Part shown: positions 41,308-50,484 of the stretch, one piece after another | How positions within the stretch are numbered: the stretch's first letter is position 1 | Layout: every line of letters begins with the position of its first letter | Origin: JASHPR01 sp963833885 | Lineage (GTDB): Bacteria > Actinomycetota > Actinomycetes > Streptosporangiales > Streptosporangiaceae | Direction of reading: 5' to 3' | NCBI GenBank assembly: GCA_963833885.1 | Contig: CAWHZU010000022.1 | Coordinates: 135,004-199,003, forward strand | DNA length: 64,000 bases | Notes under the pieces: generated by a model | Told to the model about the DNA's origin: nothing | What the model saw: the letters and a program-made list of their open reading frames with translations, nothing else | Databases searched by the model: none | Made by a program: the position numbers and the translations under genes

Positions 41308-42090
41308 GTGGGCAAGCTGGACGGGCGCGTGGCAGTAATCACCGGGGCTGGCAGCGGGCAGGGCGCGGCAGCGGCCCGCCTGTTCGCGAGCGAGGGCGCC
41401 GCGGTCGTGGTCGCGGAGTACAACGCCGACACCGGCCAGGAAGTCACCGACGAGCTGATCAAGTCGGGAGGCCGCGCGGCGTTCGCGCACTGCGACGTCT
41501 CCGACGCCGAGCAGGTCAAGGCGGCCATCGACCTGGCCACGGGCGAGTTCGGCCGGCTCGACGTGCTCTACAACAACGCCGGGCTCTGGTACTCGGCCCA
41601 GGGGAACTACCGGCCGGGCATTACCGACGCCCCGTCGCCACTCCTGGAGGAGAACATCTGGGACCGGACCATCGACGTGAACCTGAAGGGCACGTACCTG
41701 GGCTGCAAGTACGCGATCCCGGAGATGCGGAAGGTAGGCGGCGGTTCGATCATCAACGTGTCGAGCATCGCCGCGCTGCGGGTTGGGTCCGGCGCGTCCG
41801 ACGCCTACACCGCCGCCAAGGGCGGCGTGGTGACGATCACCCGCACGCTGGCCGTGGAGCACGCCCAGTACCAGATCCGCTGCAACTGCATCTTCCCCGG
41901 TGCGATCAAGACCCCGCTGGCCGGGCCGTTCACCCCGGAGTACGAGCGCGCCGTGGAGAGCCACGTGCCACTGGGCCGCTGGGGCCAGCCGGAGGACGTG
42001 GCCAAGATGGCCCTGTTCCTCGCGTGCGACGACTCCAGCTGGGTTACGGGCGCTTTCTTCGTGATCGACGGCGGGTACACCGCGAAATGA
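41308..42090 (+). CDS. Short-chain dehydrogenase/reductase
   Basis: 260 residues, GTG start. Classical SDR: TGAGSGQG (nucleotide loop), CDVS (Asp for adenine), NNAG, catalytic Ser in INVSSIA, Tyr167 and Lys171 in YTAAK, then PGAIKTPL. Expected reaction: NAD(P)-linked oxidation of an alcohol or reduction of a carbonyl. It overlaps the aldehyde dehydrogenase start by 4 bases (ATGA), so an alcohol-to-aldehyde-to-acid sequence is the natural reading. It is the first gene of an eight-gene operon. Confidence 0.92.
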   Translation: MGKLDGRVAVITGAGSGQGAAAARLFASEGAAVVVAEYNADTGQEVTDELIKSGGRAAFAHCDVSDAEQVKAAIDLATGEFGRLDVLYNNAGLWYSAQGNYRPGITDAPSPLLEENIWDRTIDVNLKGTYLGCKYAIPEMRKVGGGSIINVSSIAALRVGSGASDAYTAAKGGVVTITRTLAVEHAQYQIRCNCIFPGAIKTPLAGPFTPEYERAVESHVPLGRWGQPEDVAKMALFLACDDSSWVTGAFFVIDGGYTAK

Positions 42091-43565
42091 GCGCAGACAC
42101 CGACACCGCGACCGGTGTTGTCATCGAGAGCCGGCTCCGCATCGGCGGCCGGGACGTTCCGGCCGCGGCCGGACGGACCTATCAGGTGCACAGCCCGGCC
42201 AACGGCGCGCTGGTCGCGGTGGCGGCCGACGCGGGTGAGGCCGACGTCGCGACCGCCGTCGGCGCGGCCCTCGCCTCGTTCAGCGCGGGCACCTGGCGGC
42301 GGATGCCGGCCCCGCTGCGCGGCGAGATCCTGCGCGCGGCCAGCGGGCTGATCGAGGCCCGGGAGGCCGAGCTGGCCCGGATGGAGTCGCTGTGCTCGGG
42401 CAAGCCGGTCACCGACTGCCTGGCCGAGGTGCGCGCCGCGGCGCGGTACTTCCGCTTCTACGGCGCCGCCGTCGACCACATGACCGGCCAGACGATCCCG
42501 GTCAACGCCACTGGCCTGGACCTCACGCTGCGCGAGCCGATCGGGGTCTGCGCGCTGATCGTGCCCTGGAACGGCCCGATCGCCATAGCCGCCAAGAAGG
42601 CCGCGCCCGCGCTCGCGGCCGGCAACTCGATCGTGCTCAAGCCGGCGCCACCGACGCCGCTCACGGCGCTGGAGCTGGCGGACATCTGCCGCCAGGCCGG
42701 CGTACCGGACGGCGTGTTCAACGTGCTGACCGGTTCGGAGCGGGCCCTGGGCCAGCAGCTCGTTACCCATCCCGACGTGGCGAAGATCAGTTTTACCGGC
42801 AGCACCGACACCGGGGTCGACATCCTCACCCGTGCTGCGGCCGGCATCAAGCGGGTCAGCCTGGAGCTCGGCGGCAAGTCGCCGAACGTGATCTTCGCCG
42901 ACGCCGACCTCGCCGAGGTGGCCGCGTCGGCCATCGCGGCCGTGTTCGCGAACTCGGGCCAGGACTGCTGCGCCCGGAGCCGGATCATCGTGGAGCGGCC
43001 CGTCCTCGGCGAGTTCGTCGAGCTGATGTCCGGCATGGCCGGGAAGGTGCGCCAGGGCGACCCGCTGGATCCCGACGTCAAGCTCGGCAGCCTGATCTCG
43101 GCAGGCCAGAAGGACCGGGTGCTCGGCTTCATTGACCGGGCTGTCGCGGACGGCGCCGAGGTCGTGTGCGGCGGGCACGTGGTTGACCTGCCTGGGCTGG
43201 AGGCTGGCAACGCCGTGGCCCCGACCATCATCACCGGCGCCGCTCCGGATAGCGAAGTGGCCATCACCGAGGTGTTCGGCCCGGTGGCCACGGTGCTGCC
43301 GTTCGACGGCGAGGCTGAGGCCATCGCGCTGGCCAACGGGACCAGGTACGGCCTGAGCGGGTCGCTGTGGACCCGGGACATCGGCCGGGCGATCCGGGTC
43401 GGGCGGGAGATCCGGTCCGGCCTGCTGAGCATCAACTCCGATTCCAGCTCCTACATCCAGGCGCCGTTCGGCGGATACCGCCAGAGCGGGCTCGGCAAAG
43501 AGCAGGGACTGGACGGGCTCTACGACTTCACCGAGGTGAAAAACATCTATGTCAGCGACCGCTGA
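42087..43565 (+). CDS. NAD(P)-dependent aldehyde dehydrogenase
   Basis: 492 residues of the standard ALDH fold. VPWNGPIAIAAKKAAPALAAGNSIVLKPAPPTPL is the cofactor site, FTGSTDTG the nucleotide turn, Glu260 in LELGGKSPN the general base and Cys294 in GQDCCARSR the nucleophile. EVFGPV and the C-terminal GGYRQSGLGKEQG block are present. It should oxidise an aldehyde to the acid. Co-translated with the SDR (ATGA). The next gene begins 23 bases after the stop. Confidence 0.94.
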   Translation: MSADTDTATGVVIESRLRIGGRDVPAAAGRTYQVHSPANGALVAVAADAGEADVATAVGAALASFSAGTWRRMPAPLRGEILRAASGLIEAREAELARMESLCSGKPVTDCLAEVRAAARYFRFYGAAVDHMTGQTIPVNATGLDLTLREPIGVCALIVPWNGPIAIAAKKAAPALAAGNSIVLKPAPPTPLTALELADICRQAGVPDGVFNVLTGSERALGQQLVTHPDVAKISFTGSTDTGVDILTRAAAGIKRVSLELGGKSPNVIFADADLAEVAASAIAAVFANSGQDCCARSRIIVERPVLGEFVELMSGMAGKVRQGDPLDPDVKLGSLISAGQKDRVLGFIDRAVADGAEVVCGGHVVDLPGLEAGNAVAPTIITGAAPDSEVAITEVFGPVATVLPFDGEAEAIALANGTRYGLSGSLWTRDIGRAIRVGREIRSGLLSINSDSSSYIQAPFGGYRQSGLGKEQGLDGLYDFTEVKNIYVSDR

Positions 43566-43588
43566 TCGCCCAGGGGGGAGCGTCCCCG

Positions 43589-44263
43589 GTGTGTGAGATT
43601 CTGGCCGTGCGGTGGCCCGAGCCGAGGCCGTTCTCAGCCCTCGCTGGCTGGGCCCGGGCCATGGAGTATTACGGGTCGGGCCGGTTCGGGTGGGGCGTGG
43701 CCTGGCGGGACGGCGGCCGGGTGGCCCGGCACCGCGACCCGGGCAGCATGGGGGACGACCCGGCGGTCGAGGGGGACCTCGCCGCGGTCACGTCGACCGA
43801 GTTCCTGGTGCACTTCCGCAGGCCGACCCTGCTGTCCACGATTCAGATCGCGGACACGCAGCCGTTCCTGACCGCCGCGGAAGACCTGGCGTTCTGCCAC
43901 AACGGCCTGTTCACCGAGGCCGAGTCCTACCGGCCGGAGTACGCGGACCGGCTGGCCGGGGCGGCCGACAGCGAGGTCGGCTTCTGCATGCTGCAGGACC
44001 TGGTGGAGTCCGGCACCGCGATCTGTGACGCGCTGGCGATCGTGCACGCCAAGCTCGGCGGGAACGCGAACCTGGCCACGCTGGACAGCCGGGGCGTGCT
44101 GGCGCTGTTCAGCAAGCACGAGCGCAACCAGTTCTGGACCTTCAAGACGGGCGACGCGGACGTGGCAGCGACCGAGCTGCACTCCCCCGACGGCTCGCTG
44201 TTCAACCTGATCTTCCCGGGCGCCACCGACCGCGCGGTTGTAGACGAGAGCGCCCAGCTGTGA
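43589..44263 (+). CDS. Class II glutamine amidotransferase (Ntn hydrolase)
   Basis: 224 residues from a GTG with GGGGGGAG upstream. The second residue is Cys (V/M-C-E-I-L-A-V), the N-terminal nucleophile of class II amidotransferases. FGWGVAW, FLVHFRRPTL (Arg of the oxyanion/glutamine pocket), QPFL and LAFCHNGLF (HNG signature) are all present, as in YafJ/EgtC-type enzymes. It stands alone without a synthetase domain. Placed between an aldehyde dehydrogenase and a glutamine-synthetase-like gene, a role as gamma-glutamyl amide hydrolase is proposed. Confidence 0.88.
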   Translation: MCEILAVRWPEPRPFSALAGWARAMEYYGSGRFGWGVAWRDGGRVARHRDPGSMGDDPAVEGDLAAVTSTEFLVHFRRPTLLSTIQIADTQPFLTAAEDLAFCHNGLFTEAESYRPEYADRLAGAADSEVGFCMLQDLVESGTAICDALAIVHAKLGGNANLATLDSRGVLALFSKHERNQFWTFKTGDADVAATELHSPDGSLFNLIFPGATDRAVVDESAQL

Positions 44264-44270
44264 GCAGACC

Positions 44271-45074
44271 GTGACCACGCAGCCCGTGCAGCCTGCATCG
44301 GCTGCACAGCCCGCGGAGCCGGACCTGACTGGGGCGGCCGGAGCGGCCCGGGTGCAGCCGCTGCGGCAGCGGCTGGGCGAGCAGGTCGCCAGCCTGCTGC
44401 TCACGGCCATCCGGCTGTATGAGTTCCTGCCCGACGAGCGGCTGCCGCCCGAGAACGAGCTGTGCGAGCAGCTCGGCGTCAACCGGATGGCCGTCCGGGA
44501 GGGGCTGCGCTGGCTCGAGGATCACCAGTACATCCGGATCAAGCGCGGCCGCTACGGCGGGGCGTACGTCGTGCAGCCGGCCCTCGACGTGGCGGTGGAA
44601 CGGCTGCGCGGCATGGCCGTGAACTTCCGGCAGCTGTTCGAGTACCGGGCCGCGATCGAGCCGCTGGCGGCCGAGCTGGCGGCGGAGCGGATCGGGCCGA
44701 CCGAGCTCGCCCGGCTGGACCGGCTGCACGAGATGGAGCTACAGGACCCGCCGATCGGCCGGGACCGCTTCCGGGCCATCGACGTGTCCTTTCACCAGAT
44801 CGTGGCCAGCGCGTGCCGCAACGACTACCTGATCGTCGCCGTGAAGGACATCCGGGTCTGGATCGCGCCCGGACTCGACCTGCTGGACCGCTCCCCCAAG
44901 CGCAAGCAGGAATCCGTGGACAGCCACGGCGAGCTGATCCGCTGCCTGCGCGCGCACGACCGGGCCGGGGCGGGCGCCGTCATGCGCGCCCACATCGCGG
45001 TCACCGAGCGCGCGGTGACCGCCGCGCTGTCCGCCCAGGGGGTCGCCGCCGAGCCCGCGCCGTTACCCCGCTGA
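44271..45074 (+). CDS. GntR family regulator, FadR/FCD subfamily
   Basis: 267 residues, GTG start 7 bases after the amidotransferase. Wing-helix: LPDERLPPENELCEQLGVNRMAVREGLRWLEDHQYIRIKRGRYGGAYVV. The FCD ligand domain has FEYRAAIEPLAAELAAER, DVSFHQIVASACRND and SHGELIRCLRAHDRAGAGAVMRAHI, including the metal/acid-binding His and Asp positions. Such regulators usually sense carboxylic acids. Internal position suggests feedback control of the operon. Confidence 0.9.
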   Translation: MTTQPVQPASAAQPAEPDLTGAAGAARVQPLRQRLGEQVASLLLTAIRLYEFLPDERLPPENELCEQLGVNRMAVREGLRWLEDHQYIRIKRGRYGGAYVVQPALDVAVERLRGMAVNFRQLFEYRAAIEPLAAELAAERIGPTELARLDRLHEMELQDPPIGRDRFRAIDVSFHQIVASACRNDYLIVAVKDIRVWIAPGLDLLDRSPKRKQESVDSHGELIRCLRAHDRAGAGAVMRAHIAVTERAVTAALSAQGVAAEPAPLPR

Positions 45075-45122
45075 CAGGTCCGCCCCACGCTCTGCACAGT
45101 CACCGAGCAACTGGGAGGGGAG

Positions 45123-46490
45123 ATGACGAACAGCCCCGCCGATGACGCGGCAGCCCCGAGCGCCGAGATACTCAAGCGGATCGAGGCCGAAAACATCCGC
45201 AACGTGCGGCTGGTCATCACCGACCTGTACGGCGTGCCGCGCGGCAAAGTCGTGACCGCGGCGCGGATGGAGCGCGCGCTGACCGAGGGGCACCCGTTCG
45301 CCATTCCCCTGTTCGCGTCCAACCTGTGGCAGCGGCACGCGCCCGGTGAGCACCTGTACAGCTCGGACATCGGCTACCGCAACGGCGTCCTGCATGCCGA
45401 CCCGCTGACGTTCGCCCCGCTGCCGTGGACGCCCGGCACCGCGCACCTGCTGACCGACCTGCACGACGACACTGGGCAGATCGTGGCGGCCACGCCCCGG
45501 GCCGTGCTTCGCCGGGTGCTCGACGACGCCCGGTCGCTCGGCATCGTGCCGCTGCTCGGCAACGAGCTCGAGTTCTACGTCTACCGGCCGGACCCGGCTG
45601 AGGAGGGCTTCGCTCCCGCGTACGGCCCCCAGTCCTGGTTCTCGGTGCACGCGATGGGCATGGCCCAGCGCTTCGTTGACGAGCTCGACCGGGCCGCCGA
45701 GCAGATGGGGCTGCCGCTGTACGAGGTGTTCAGCGAGCACGGCGCCGGCCAGTTCGAGGTGAACCTGGAGCCGGGCTCGGGCCTGCTGGCCATCGACCAG
45801 GTCGTGGCGCTGAAGATCGCGATCAAGGAGGTCGCACAGTCCCTGGGGCTGCGCGCCACGTTCATGGCGCGCCCGACCAGCCGGGACACCACGCCGCCCA
45901 GCGGCTACCACCTGCATCAGGCGCTGCTCGACGAGCGGGGCGAGAATCTGCTCGTCGACGAGACCGGGGCCCACGGGCTGTCCGCAACCGCGCTGCACTA
46001 CGTCGCCGGGCAGCTTGCGCACGCGGCCGGCATGACTGCGATCGCCAGCCCCACGATCACCGCGTACAAGCGGTATCAGGTGGGCACGTGGGCCCCGGTG
46101 CAGATCGCCTGGGGGGTGGAGAACCGGACCGCGCTGGTGCGCGCGCTGCCCGCCGGGTCCAGCACCCGGATCGAGAACCGGCAGGGCAGCTCCGACGCCA
46201 ACCCGTACCTGCTGGCCGCGGTCATGATCGCGGCAGGGCTGGACGGGATCCGCCGCTCGCTCGTCCCCGGCGACCCGGCCGAGGAGAACCTGTTCCAGCA
46301 CTTCCGCTTCCCGCGGCTGCCTTCCAGTCCCGCGCAGGGGGTGGACGCCCTGGTCGCGGACGAGGAGCTGACCCGGGCCCTGGGGCCGGAGTTCACCAGC
46401 ACCTTCGCCGGGGTGCTCCGCTTCGACTGGCAGCGCTTCCTCAGCCACGTCACCGACTGGGAGATCAACGAGTACCGCGAAATGCTCTAA
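45123..46490 (+). CDS. Glutamine synthetase-like gamma-glutamyl ligase
   Basis: 455 residues. Beta-grasp start NIRNVRLVITDLYGVPRGKVV, catalytic blocks GNELEFYVYRP, SEHGAGQFEVNLEPGSG (metal Glu residues), GYHLHQAL (His of the active site), and RIENRQGSSDANPYLLAAVMIAAGLDGI. The sequence follows the GlnA3/GlnA4/PuuA type rather than GS I: the canonical Glu flap and adenylylation site of GlnA1 are not recognisable. These paralogues ligate glutamate to polyamines or ethanolamine. Substrate here unknown. AGGAG lies just upstream of the ATG. Confidence 0.9.
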   Translation: MTNSPADDAAAPSAEILKRIEAENIRNVRLVITDLYGVPRGKVVTAARMERALTEGHPFAIPLFASNLWQRHAPGEHLYSSDIGYRNGVLHADPLTFAPLPWTPGTAHLLTDLHDDTGQIVAATPRAVLRRVLDDARSLGIVPLLGNELEFYVYRPDPAEEGFAPAYGPQSWFSVHAMGMAQRFVDELDRAAEQMGLPLYEVFSEHGAGQFEVNLEPGSGLLAIDQVVALKIAIKEVAQSLGLRATFMARPTSRDTTPPSGYHLHQALLDERGENLLVDETGAHGLSATALHYVAGQLAHAAGMTAIASPTITAYKRYQVGTWAPVQIAWGVENRTALVRALPAGSSTRIENRQGSSDANPYLLAAVMIAAGLDGIRRSLVPGDPAEENLFQHFRFPRLPSSPAQGVDALVADEELTRALGPEFTSTFAGVLRFDWQRFLSHVTDWEINEYREML

Positions 46491-46498
46491 GGAGAACC

Positions 46499-47692
46499 GT
46501 GCAGCTGCCGTCGACCGCTGGGCCGGGCGTGATCCCGGTCAGTCACGAGCGCGCCGCCGGGCTGGAGGTGACGATCCGGCCGGCCCGGGCCGAAGTGTTC
46601 ATGCTGTCGCTGCCGATGGTGCGGACCTTCCGGTCGGCTTACGGGCAGTCAGGCGGGCGCAAGCGCCTTATCGTGGTGCGGCTGGAAGACGAGGACGGGA
46701 CGCCCGGATGGGGCGAGGCGCCGATCGCCGAGCGGCCCCGTTACTGCACTGACACGGCCGAGAGCACCTGGTCGGCCCTGACCGACCTGCTGCTGCCGCC
46801 GCTCATCGGCCAGCCGTTCGCCGGCCCGGCCCGGGTGATCGACACCTGGGCGGACGTCATGGGGCAGAACTACGCGAGGAACGCCGTTGAGTGCGCGGCC
46901 TGGGCCATCGCCTCCGCCAGGCTGGACGTCGCGCTGACCCACCTGTGGGGCGGCGTGCGCGACGCCGTCGACGTCGGCGAGTCGTTCCCGATCTGCGACA
47001 CCCCTGAGGAGTTGCTGGCCGAGGTCGGGGCCCGGCTGGAAGAGGGGTTCGGCCGGGTCAAGCTCAAGATCGCCCCGGGCTGGGACGTCGGCGCGGTCCG
47101 CGCTGTGCAGGATGCGTTCCCCGGCGTACCGGTCTCCGTGGACGCCAACTGCGGCTACTCGCTGGACTCCGGCCCCTGGCCGGAACTCGACGACCTTGGC
47201 CTGGTCATGATCGAGCAGCCGCTGGCCGGCGACGCGCTGATCGAGATGTCCCAGCTGCAGCAGGGCCTGCGTACCCCGCTCTGCCTGGACGAGAGCGCGT
47301 CGAGCTACAACACCACCCGCACCGCGCTGCGCCTGGGCGCCGGGCGGATCGTGAACATCAAGCCGCCCCGGCTGGGCGGCGTCCTGACGAGCATGGCCGT
47401 CCATGACCTGTGCCTGCGCGAGCAGGTGCCGGCCTGGTGCGGCGGCACGCTCGAAACCGGCATCGGGCGTGGCTTCAACCTGGCCCTGGCCTCGCTACCG
47501 GGGTTCACGCTGCATTCCGACATGTCACCGGCCCGGCTTTTCTACGACCAGGACCTGGTCGAGCCGACCTTTGACATCCGGCCCGACGGCACGGTCGCCG
47601 TCCCCACCCGGCCCGGCAACGGGTTCCCCGTCGTGCCAGAACGAGTGGCCGCCGCCGCGACACGGAGGTGGTCCAGCGACACGAGGGCCTGA
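46499..47692 (+). CDS. Enolase-superfamily racemase/epimerase (MLE/NAAAR-OSBS subgroup)
   Basis: 397 residues, GTG start 8 bases after the ligase with AAGGAG. The full catalytic set is visible: Lys188-x-Lys190 (VKLKIAPG), metal ligands Asp215 (SVDANCGYS), Glu239 (MIEQPL) and Asp264 (CLDESAS), and Lys288 (NIKPPRLGG). Two opposed lysines mean 1,1-proton transfer, as in dipeptide epimerase, N-acylamino acid racemase or o-succinylbenzoate synthase. With no menaquinone genes nearby, racemisation of an N-acyl or gamma-glutamyl intermediate is the better fit, but not proven. Confidence 0.88.
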   Translation: MQLPSTAGPGVIPVSHERAAGLEVTIRPARAEVFMLSLPMVRTFRSAYGQSGGRKRLIVVRLEDEDGTPGWGEAPIAERPRYCTDTAESTWSALTDLLLPPLIGQPFAGPARVIDTWADVMGQNYARNAVECAAWAIASARLDVALTHLWGGVRDAVDVGESFPICDTPEELLAEVGARLEEGFGRVKLKIAPGWDVGAVRAVQDAFPGVPVSVDANCGYSLDSGPWPELDDLGLVMIEQPLAGDALIEMSQLQQGLRTPLCLDESASSYNTTRTALRLGAGRIVNIKPPRLGGVLTSMAVHDLCLREQVPAWCGGTLETGIGRGFNLALASLPGFTLHSDMSPARLFYDQDLVEPTFDIRPDGTVAVPTRPGNGFPVVPERVAAAATRRWSSDTRA

Positions 47693-47782
47693 GCCGCCCG
47701 GGCCATCGGCCCGGACCCGGCCGGCCCGGCAGAGCAGTCGGCGCTCAGGCGCCACCTGGTGACGTCACCGAAAGGTAAGGCC

Positions 47783-49324
47783 ATGGCAGTTAACGAGCAG
47801 CAGGTCGCTCAGGGCGACGAACAGCTCCTGAGCAGATTCGGTTACAAGCAGGAGCTGCAGCGGACGCTGAAATTCTTCTCCATCTTCGCCATATCGTTCT
47901 CCGTCATCTCGGTGACGACCGGAATCTTCACCAACTTCGCGTTCGCCACCTCAGAGTTCGGGCCGGCGTCGATCTGGCTCTGGCTGATCGCGGCAGCGGG
48001 CGCGATGGTGCTGGCCTTCGTGCTCGCGGAACTGGCCTCACGGATCCCGCTGGCCGGGTACTCCTACCAGTGGGGCGGCCGCCTCGTCGGCCCCGGCTAC
48101 GGCTGGTTCGTCGGGTTCAACCTGCTGTGCTGCTTCGCCCTGGCCAGCGGGGGCGAGACGCTGCTGCTGCTCTCCCCGATGATCGGCACGGTGCTCGGGC
48201 TGAACGTCGGCAACGAGACGCTCATGATCATCGTGTCTGTGATCGTGCTGCTGCTCGCCGGGCTGATCAACATCGTGGGCGTCCGGCTCACGGCCCGCAT
48301 CAACAACATCTCGGTGGTGACGGAGATCCTGGGCACGCTGGTCCTGGGCATCCTGCTGCTGATCGCGTTCCTGCTAAGGCACCCCGCGCTGCATTCGGGC
48401 GGGTTCCTGTTCACCCACGGGCCCCTGCACGGCCAGACGCCGTGGTACGCGGCCTCGCTCGCCCTGCTCATGGGCGTGTTCACCATCGGCGGCTTCGAGG
48501 CATGCTCGGACCTTGGCGAAGAAGCCGTGGGCGTGCAGCGCACCGTGGCCAGGGCGATCATCGGGGCGGTCGCCATCTCCGGCATCGTGGGCATGATCAC
48601 GCTGATCTGCTTCGCGATCAGCATCCCGAACCTGTCGGCCGTGGCCTCCAGCCCCACGCCCATCGCCTACCTGGCCACCTACTGGTACGGGTCGGCGTTC
48701 TCCCGGGTGTTCCTGGTGACCGTCGTCTACTCGGTGTTCGCGCTCATGGTCGTGCAGGTCGCCGCGATCGGTCGGCTGATCTACTCGCTGTCGCGCGACA
48801 ACATGTTCCCCGCCTCGAAGTTCTTTGCCCGGGTGGACGCCAAGACCCGGACGCCGGTGGCGGCACTGGCCCTGACCACCATCATCTACATCGCGGTCAT
48901 GGTGTTCGCCGCCGAGGAGGGCAACGCCTACGTGGACCTGATCGGCGCCACCCCGATCTTCGCCAGCTTCGTCTACCTGATGATCGTCGCCGCGTACTGG
49001 GCGCGCCGCAACCGCATCCCGAAGTCACCGGCGTTCGACCTCGGCCGCTGGGCCATACCGCTGATCGTCATCGCCCTGGTCTGGGAGATCGTGATCATCC
49101 TGGACTTCACCCTGCCGAGCGAGTTCCACGCCGCCGCCGAGGTCGCCGTGGCCGGCCAGGTCGTCGCGGCACTCTGGTACTTCGGCGGGCTGCGGTCGCG
49201 GCTGCGCAGAGGCGTGGCGGGCCAGGCCCTGCGCGTGGGCCAGCTCGCCGGCAAGGACGAAATCGACGCTCCTGCCGTGGGCGCAGCACAGCCCGGCACG
49301 CCCGAAGCCGGGATCGGCGGGTGA
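47783..49324 (+). CDS. APC family amino acid/amine permease
   Basis: 513 residues with about 12 helices. The ATG at 47783 has AAAGGTAAG upstream; GTG 47759 is possible. LSRFGYKQELQRTLKFFSIFAISFSVISVTTGIF is the APC helix-1 region and GGFEACSDLGEEAVGVQRTVARAIIGAV the Glu-containing loop of the amino acid/choline subgroup. The N-terminus strongly resembles the other permease at 15419 (RFGYKQEL motif), so they are paralogues. It probably imports the amine degraded by this operon. Confidence 0.9.
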   Translation: MAVNEQQVAQGDEQLLSRFGYKQELQRTLKFFSIFAISFSVISVTTGIFTNFAFATSEFGPASIWLWLIAAAGAMVLAFVLAELASRIPLAGYSYQWGGRLVGPGYGWFVGFNLLCCFALASGGETLLLLSPMIGTVLGLNVGNETLMIIVSVIVLLLAGLINIVGVRLTARINNISVVTEILGTLVLGILLLIAFLLRHPALHSGGFLFTHGPLHGQTPWYAASLALLMGVFTIGGFEACSDLGEEAVGVQRTVARAIIGAVAISGIVGMITLICFAISIPNLSAVASSPTPIAYLATYWYGSAFSRVFLVTVVYSVFALMVVQVAAIGRLIYSLSRDNMFPASKFFARVDAKTRTPVAALALTTIIYIAVMVFAAEEGNAYVDLIGATPIFASFVYLMIVAAYWARRNRIPKSPAFDLGRWAIPLIVIALVWEIVIILDFTLPSEFHAAAEVAVAGQVVAALWYFGGLRSRLRRGVAGQALRVGQLAGKDEIDAPAVGAAQPGTPEAGIGG

Positions 49325-50484
49325 TGCCGGTGGCCACGCCCGAAGAGACTCTTCGAAGGCTCCGCCGCGAGGAGTTCCCGGTCACCGCCGAGAAGGTGTG
49401 GTTCAACACCGCGACCTATGGTCCCCTGCCGGTGTCCAACGTCCGGGCGCAGCACGCGCTGCTGGACGGGATGATGCACGGGGCAAGCCCGCCGGGCCTG
49501 GGCCACTGGTGGGAGGGCGCGAACGAGGTCCGCGCCAAGGTCGGCCGGTTCATCGGGTGCGACCCGGACGACGTGGCGCTGCTGCGCAGCACCGGCGACG
49601 GGATATCGCTGGTGTCGCTCGGGCTCGACTGGCGGCCCGGCGACGAGGTGGTGCTGTACGACCAGGAGTTCCCGAGCGGGGTGTACCCGTTCCTGGCGCT
49701 GGAGCGCCGCGGGGTGCAGGTCCGGTTCGTCGAGGACCGGGGTCGGCACCGGTTCGACGCCGACGACGTGGCCGCCGTCATGTCGGACCGGACCCGGGTC
49801 GTGTGCGTCAGCCTGGTCAACTGCTATCACGGGTTCCGCGCGCCGGTGGAGCAGATCTCCGAGCTGTGCCGGTCGCGCGGGTGCCTGCTGCTGGTCGATG
49901 CGGTGCAGGCAGCCGGCATCCTGCCGGTGAACGTGCCCGCCCTGGGCGCCGACCTGGTTTCGGCGCACGGGTACAAGAGCCTGTGCTCGGGGTACGGGAT
50001 CAGCTTCTGCTACGTCTCGCCCGCGCTCCGGGAGCAGCTCGAGGTCGTGGCCCCGGGGTGGAAGAACATCGAGGACGCCCCGTTCATCGGCAAGCAGCTC
50101 GACTACAACCTCCGGTATCCCGACAGCGCCCGAAGGTACGAGCCGACCGTACAGAACCTGTCCGGCATGTATGGCCTGGGCGCCAGCATCGACCTATTCA
50201 CCGGGATCGGGATGGACCTGATCACCGACCGGGTGCTGGGCATCAGCCGGGCCGTACTCGAGGCCGTCGGCGAGAAGGGCTACCGGGCCGTGAGCTCAAC
50301 CCGGCCCGGTGAGATGTCCGGGATCGTTTCGGTCGAGGTGCCCGGCGGCGACGCCGCCGCTGTGGCGGCGGCGCTCGCCGGGCACCAGGTCGCGTGCGCG
50401 GTGCGCGACGGGCGCGTGCGCATCTCTTCTCACGTATTCAACGACGAGGAGGACATCGAACGCCTGGTCAAGGCGTTGCCCTAG
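49324..50484 (+). CDS. Class V aminotransferase (cysteine desulfurase/SPT fold)
   Basis: 386 residues. FNTATYGPLPVSNVRAQH is the N-terminal arm of class V PLP enzymes; LVDAVQAAGILPVNVPALGADLVSAHGYKSLCSGYG holds the cofactor Asp and Schiff-base Lys218. No reactive-Cys loop of true desulfurases is evident. It starts inside the permease stop (TGATG) and its own stop overlaps the convergent ThuA gene end by 4 bases. It would transaminate, desulfurate or deaminate the end product of the operon. Confidence 0.88.
   Translation: MPVATPEETLRRLRREEFPVTAEKVWFNTATYGPLPVSNVRAQHALLDGMMHGASPPGLGHWWEGANEVRAKVGRFIGCDPDDVALLRSTGDGISLVSLGLDWRPGDEVVLYDQEFPSGVYPFLALERRGVQVRFVEDRGRHRFDADDVAAVMSDRTRVVCVSLVNCYHGFRAPVEQISELCRSRGCLLLVDAVQAAGILPVNVPALGADLVSAHGYKSLCSGYGISFCYVSPALREQLEVVAPGWKNIEDAPFIGKQLDYNLRYPDSARRYEPTVQNLSGMYGLGASIDLFTGIGMDLITDRVLGISRAVLEAVGEKGYRAVSSTRPGEMSGIVSVEVPGGDAAAVAAALAGHQVACAVRDGRVRISSHVFNDEEDIERLVKALP

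Noticed and set aside
41805..43178. 457-codon minus-strand frame opposite SDR/ALDH
   Set aside because: Antisense to two enzymes with complete catalytic residues.
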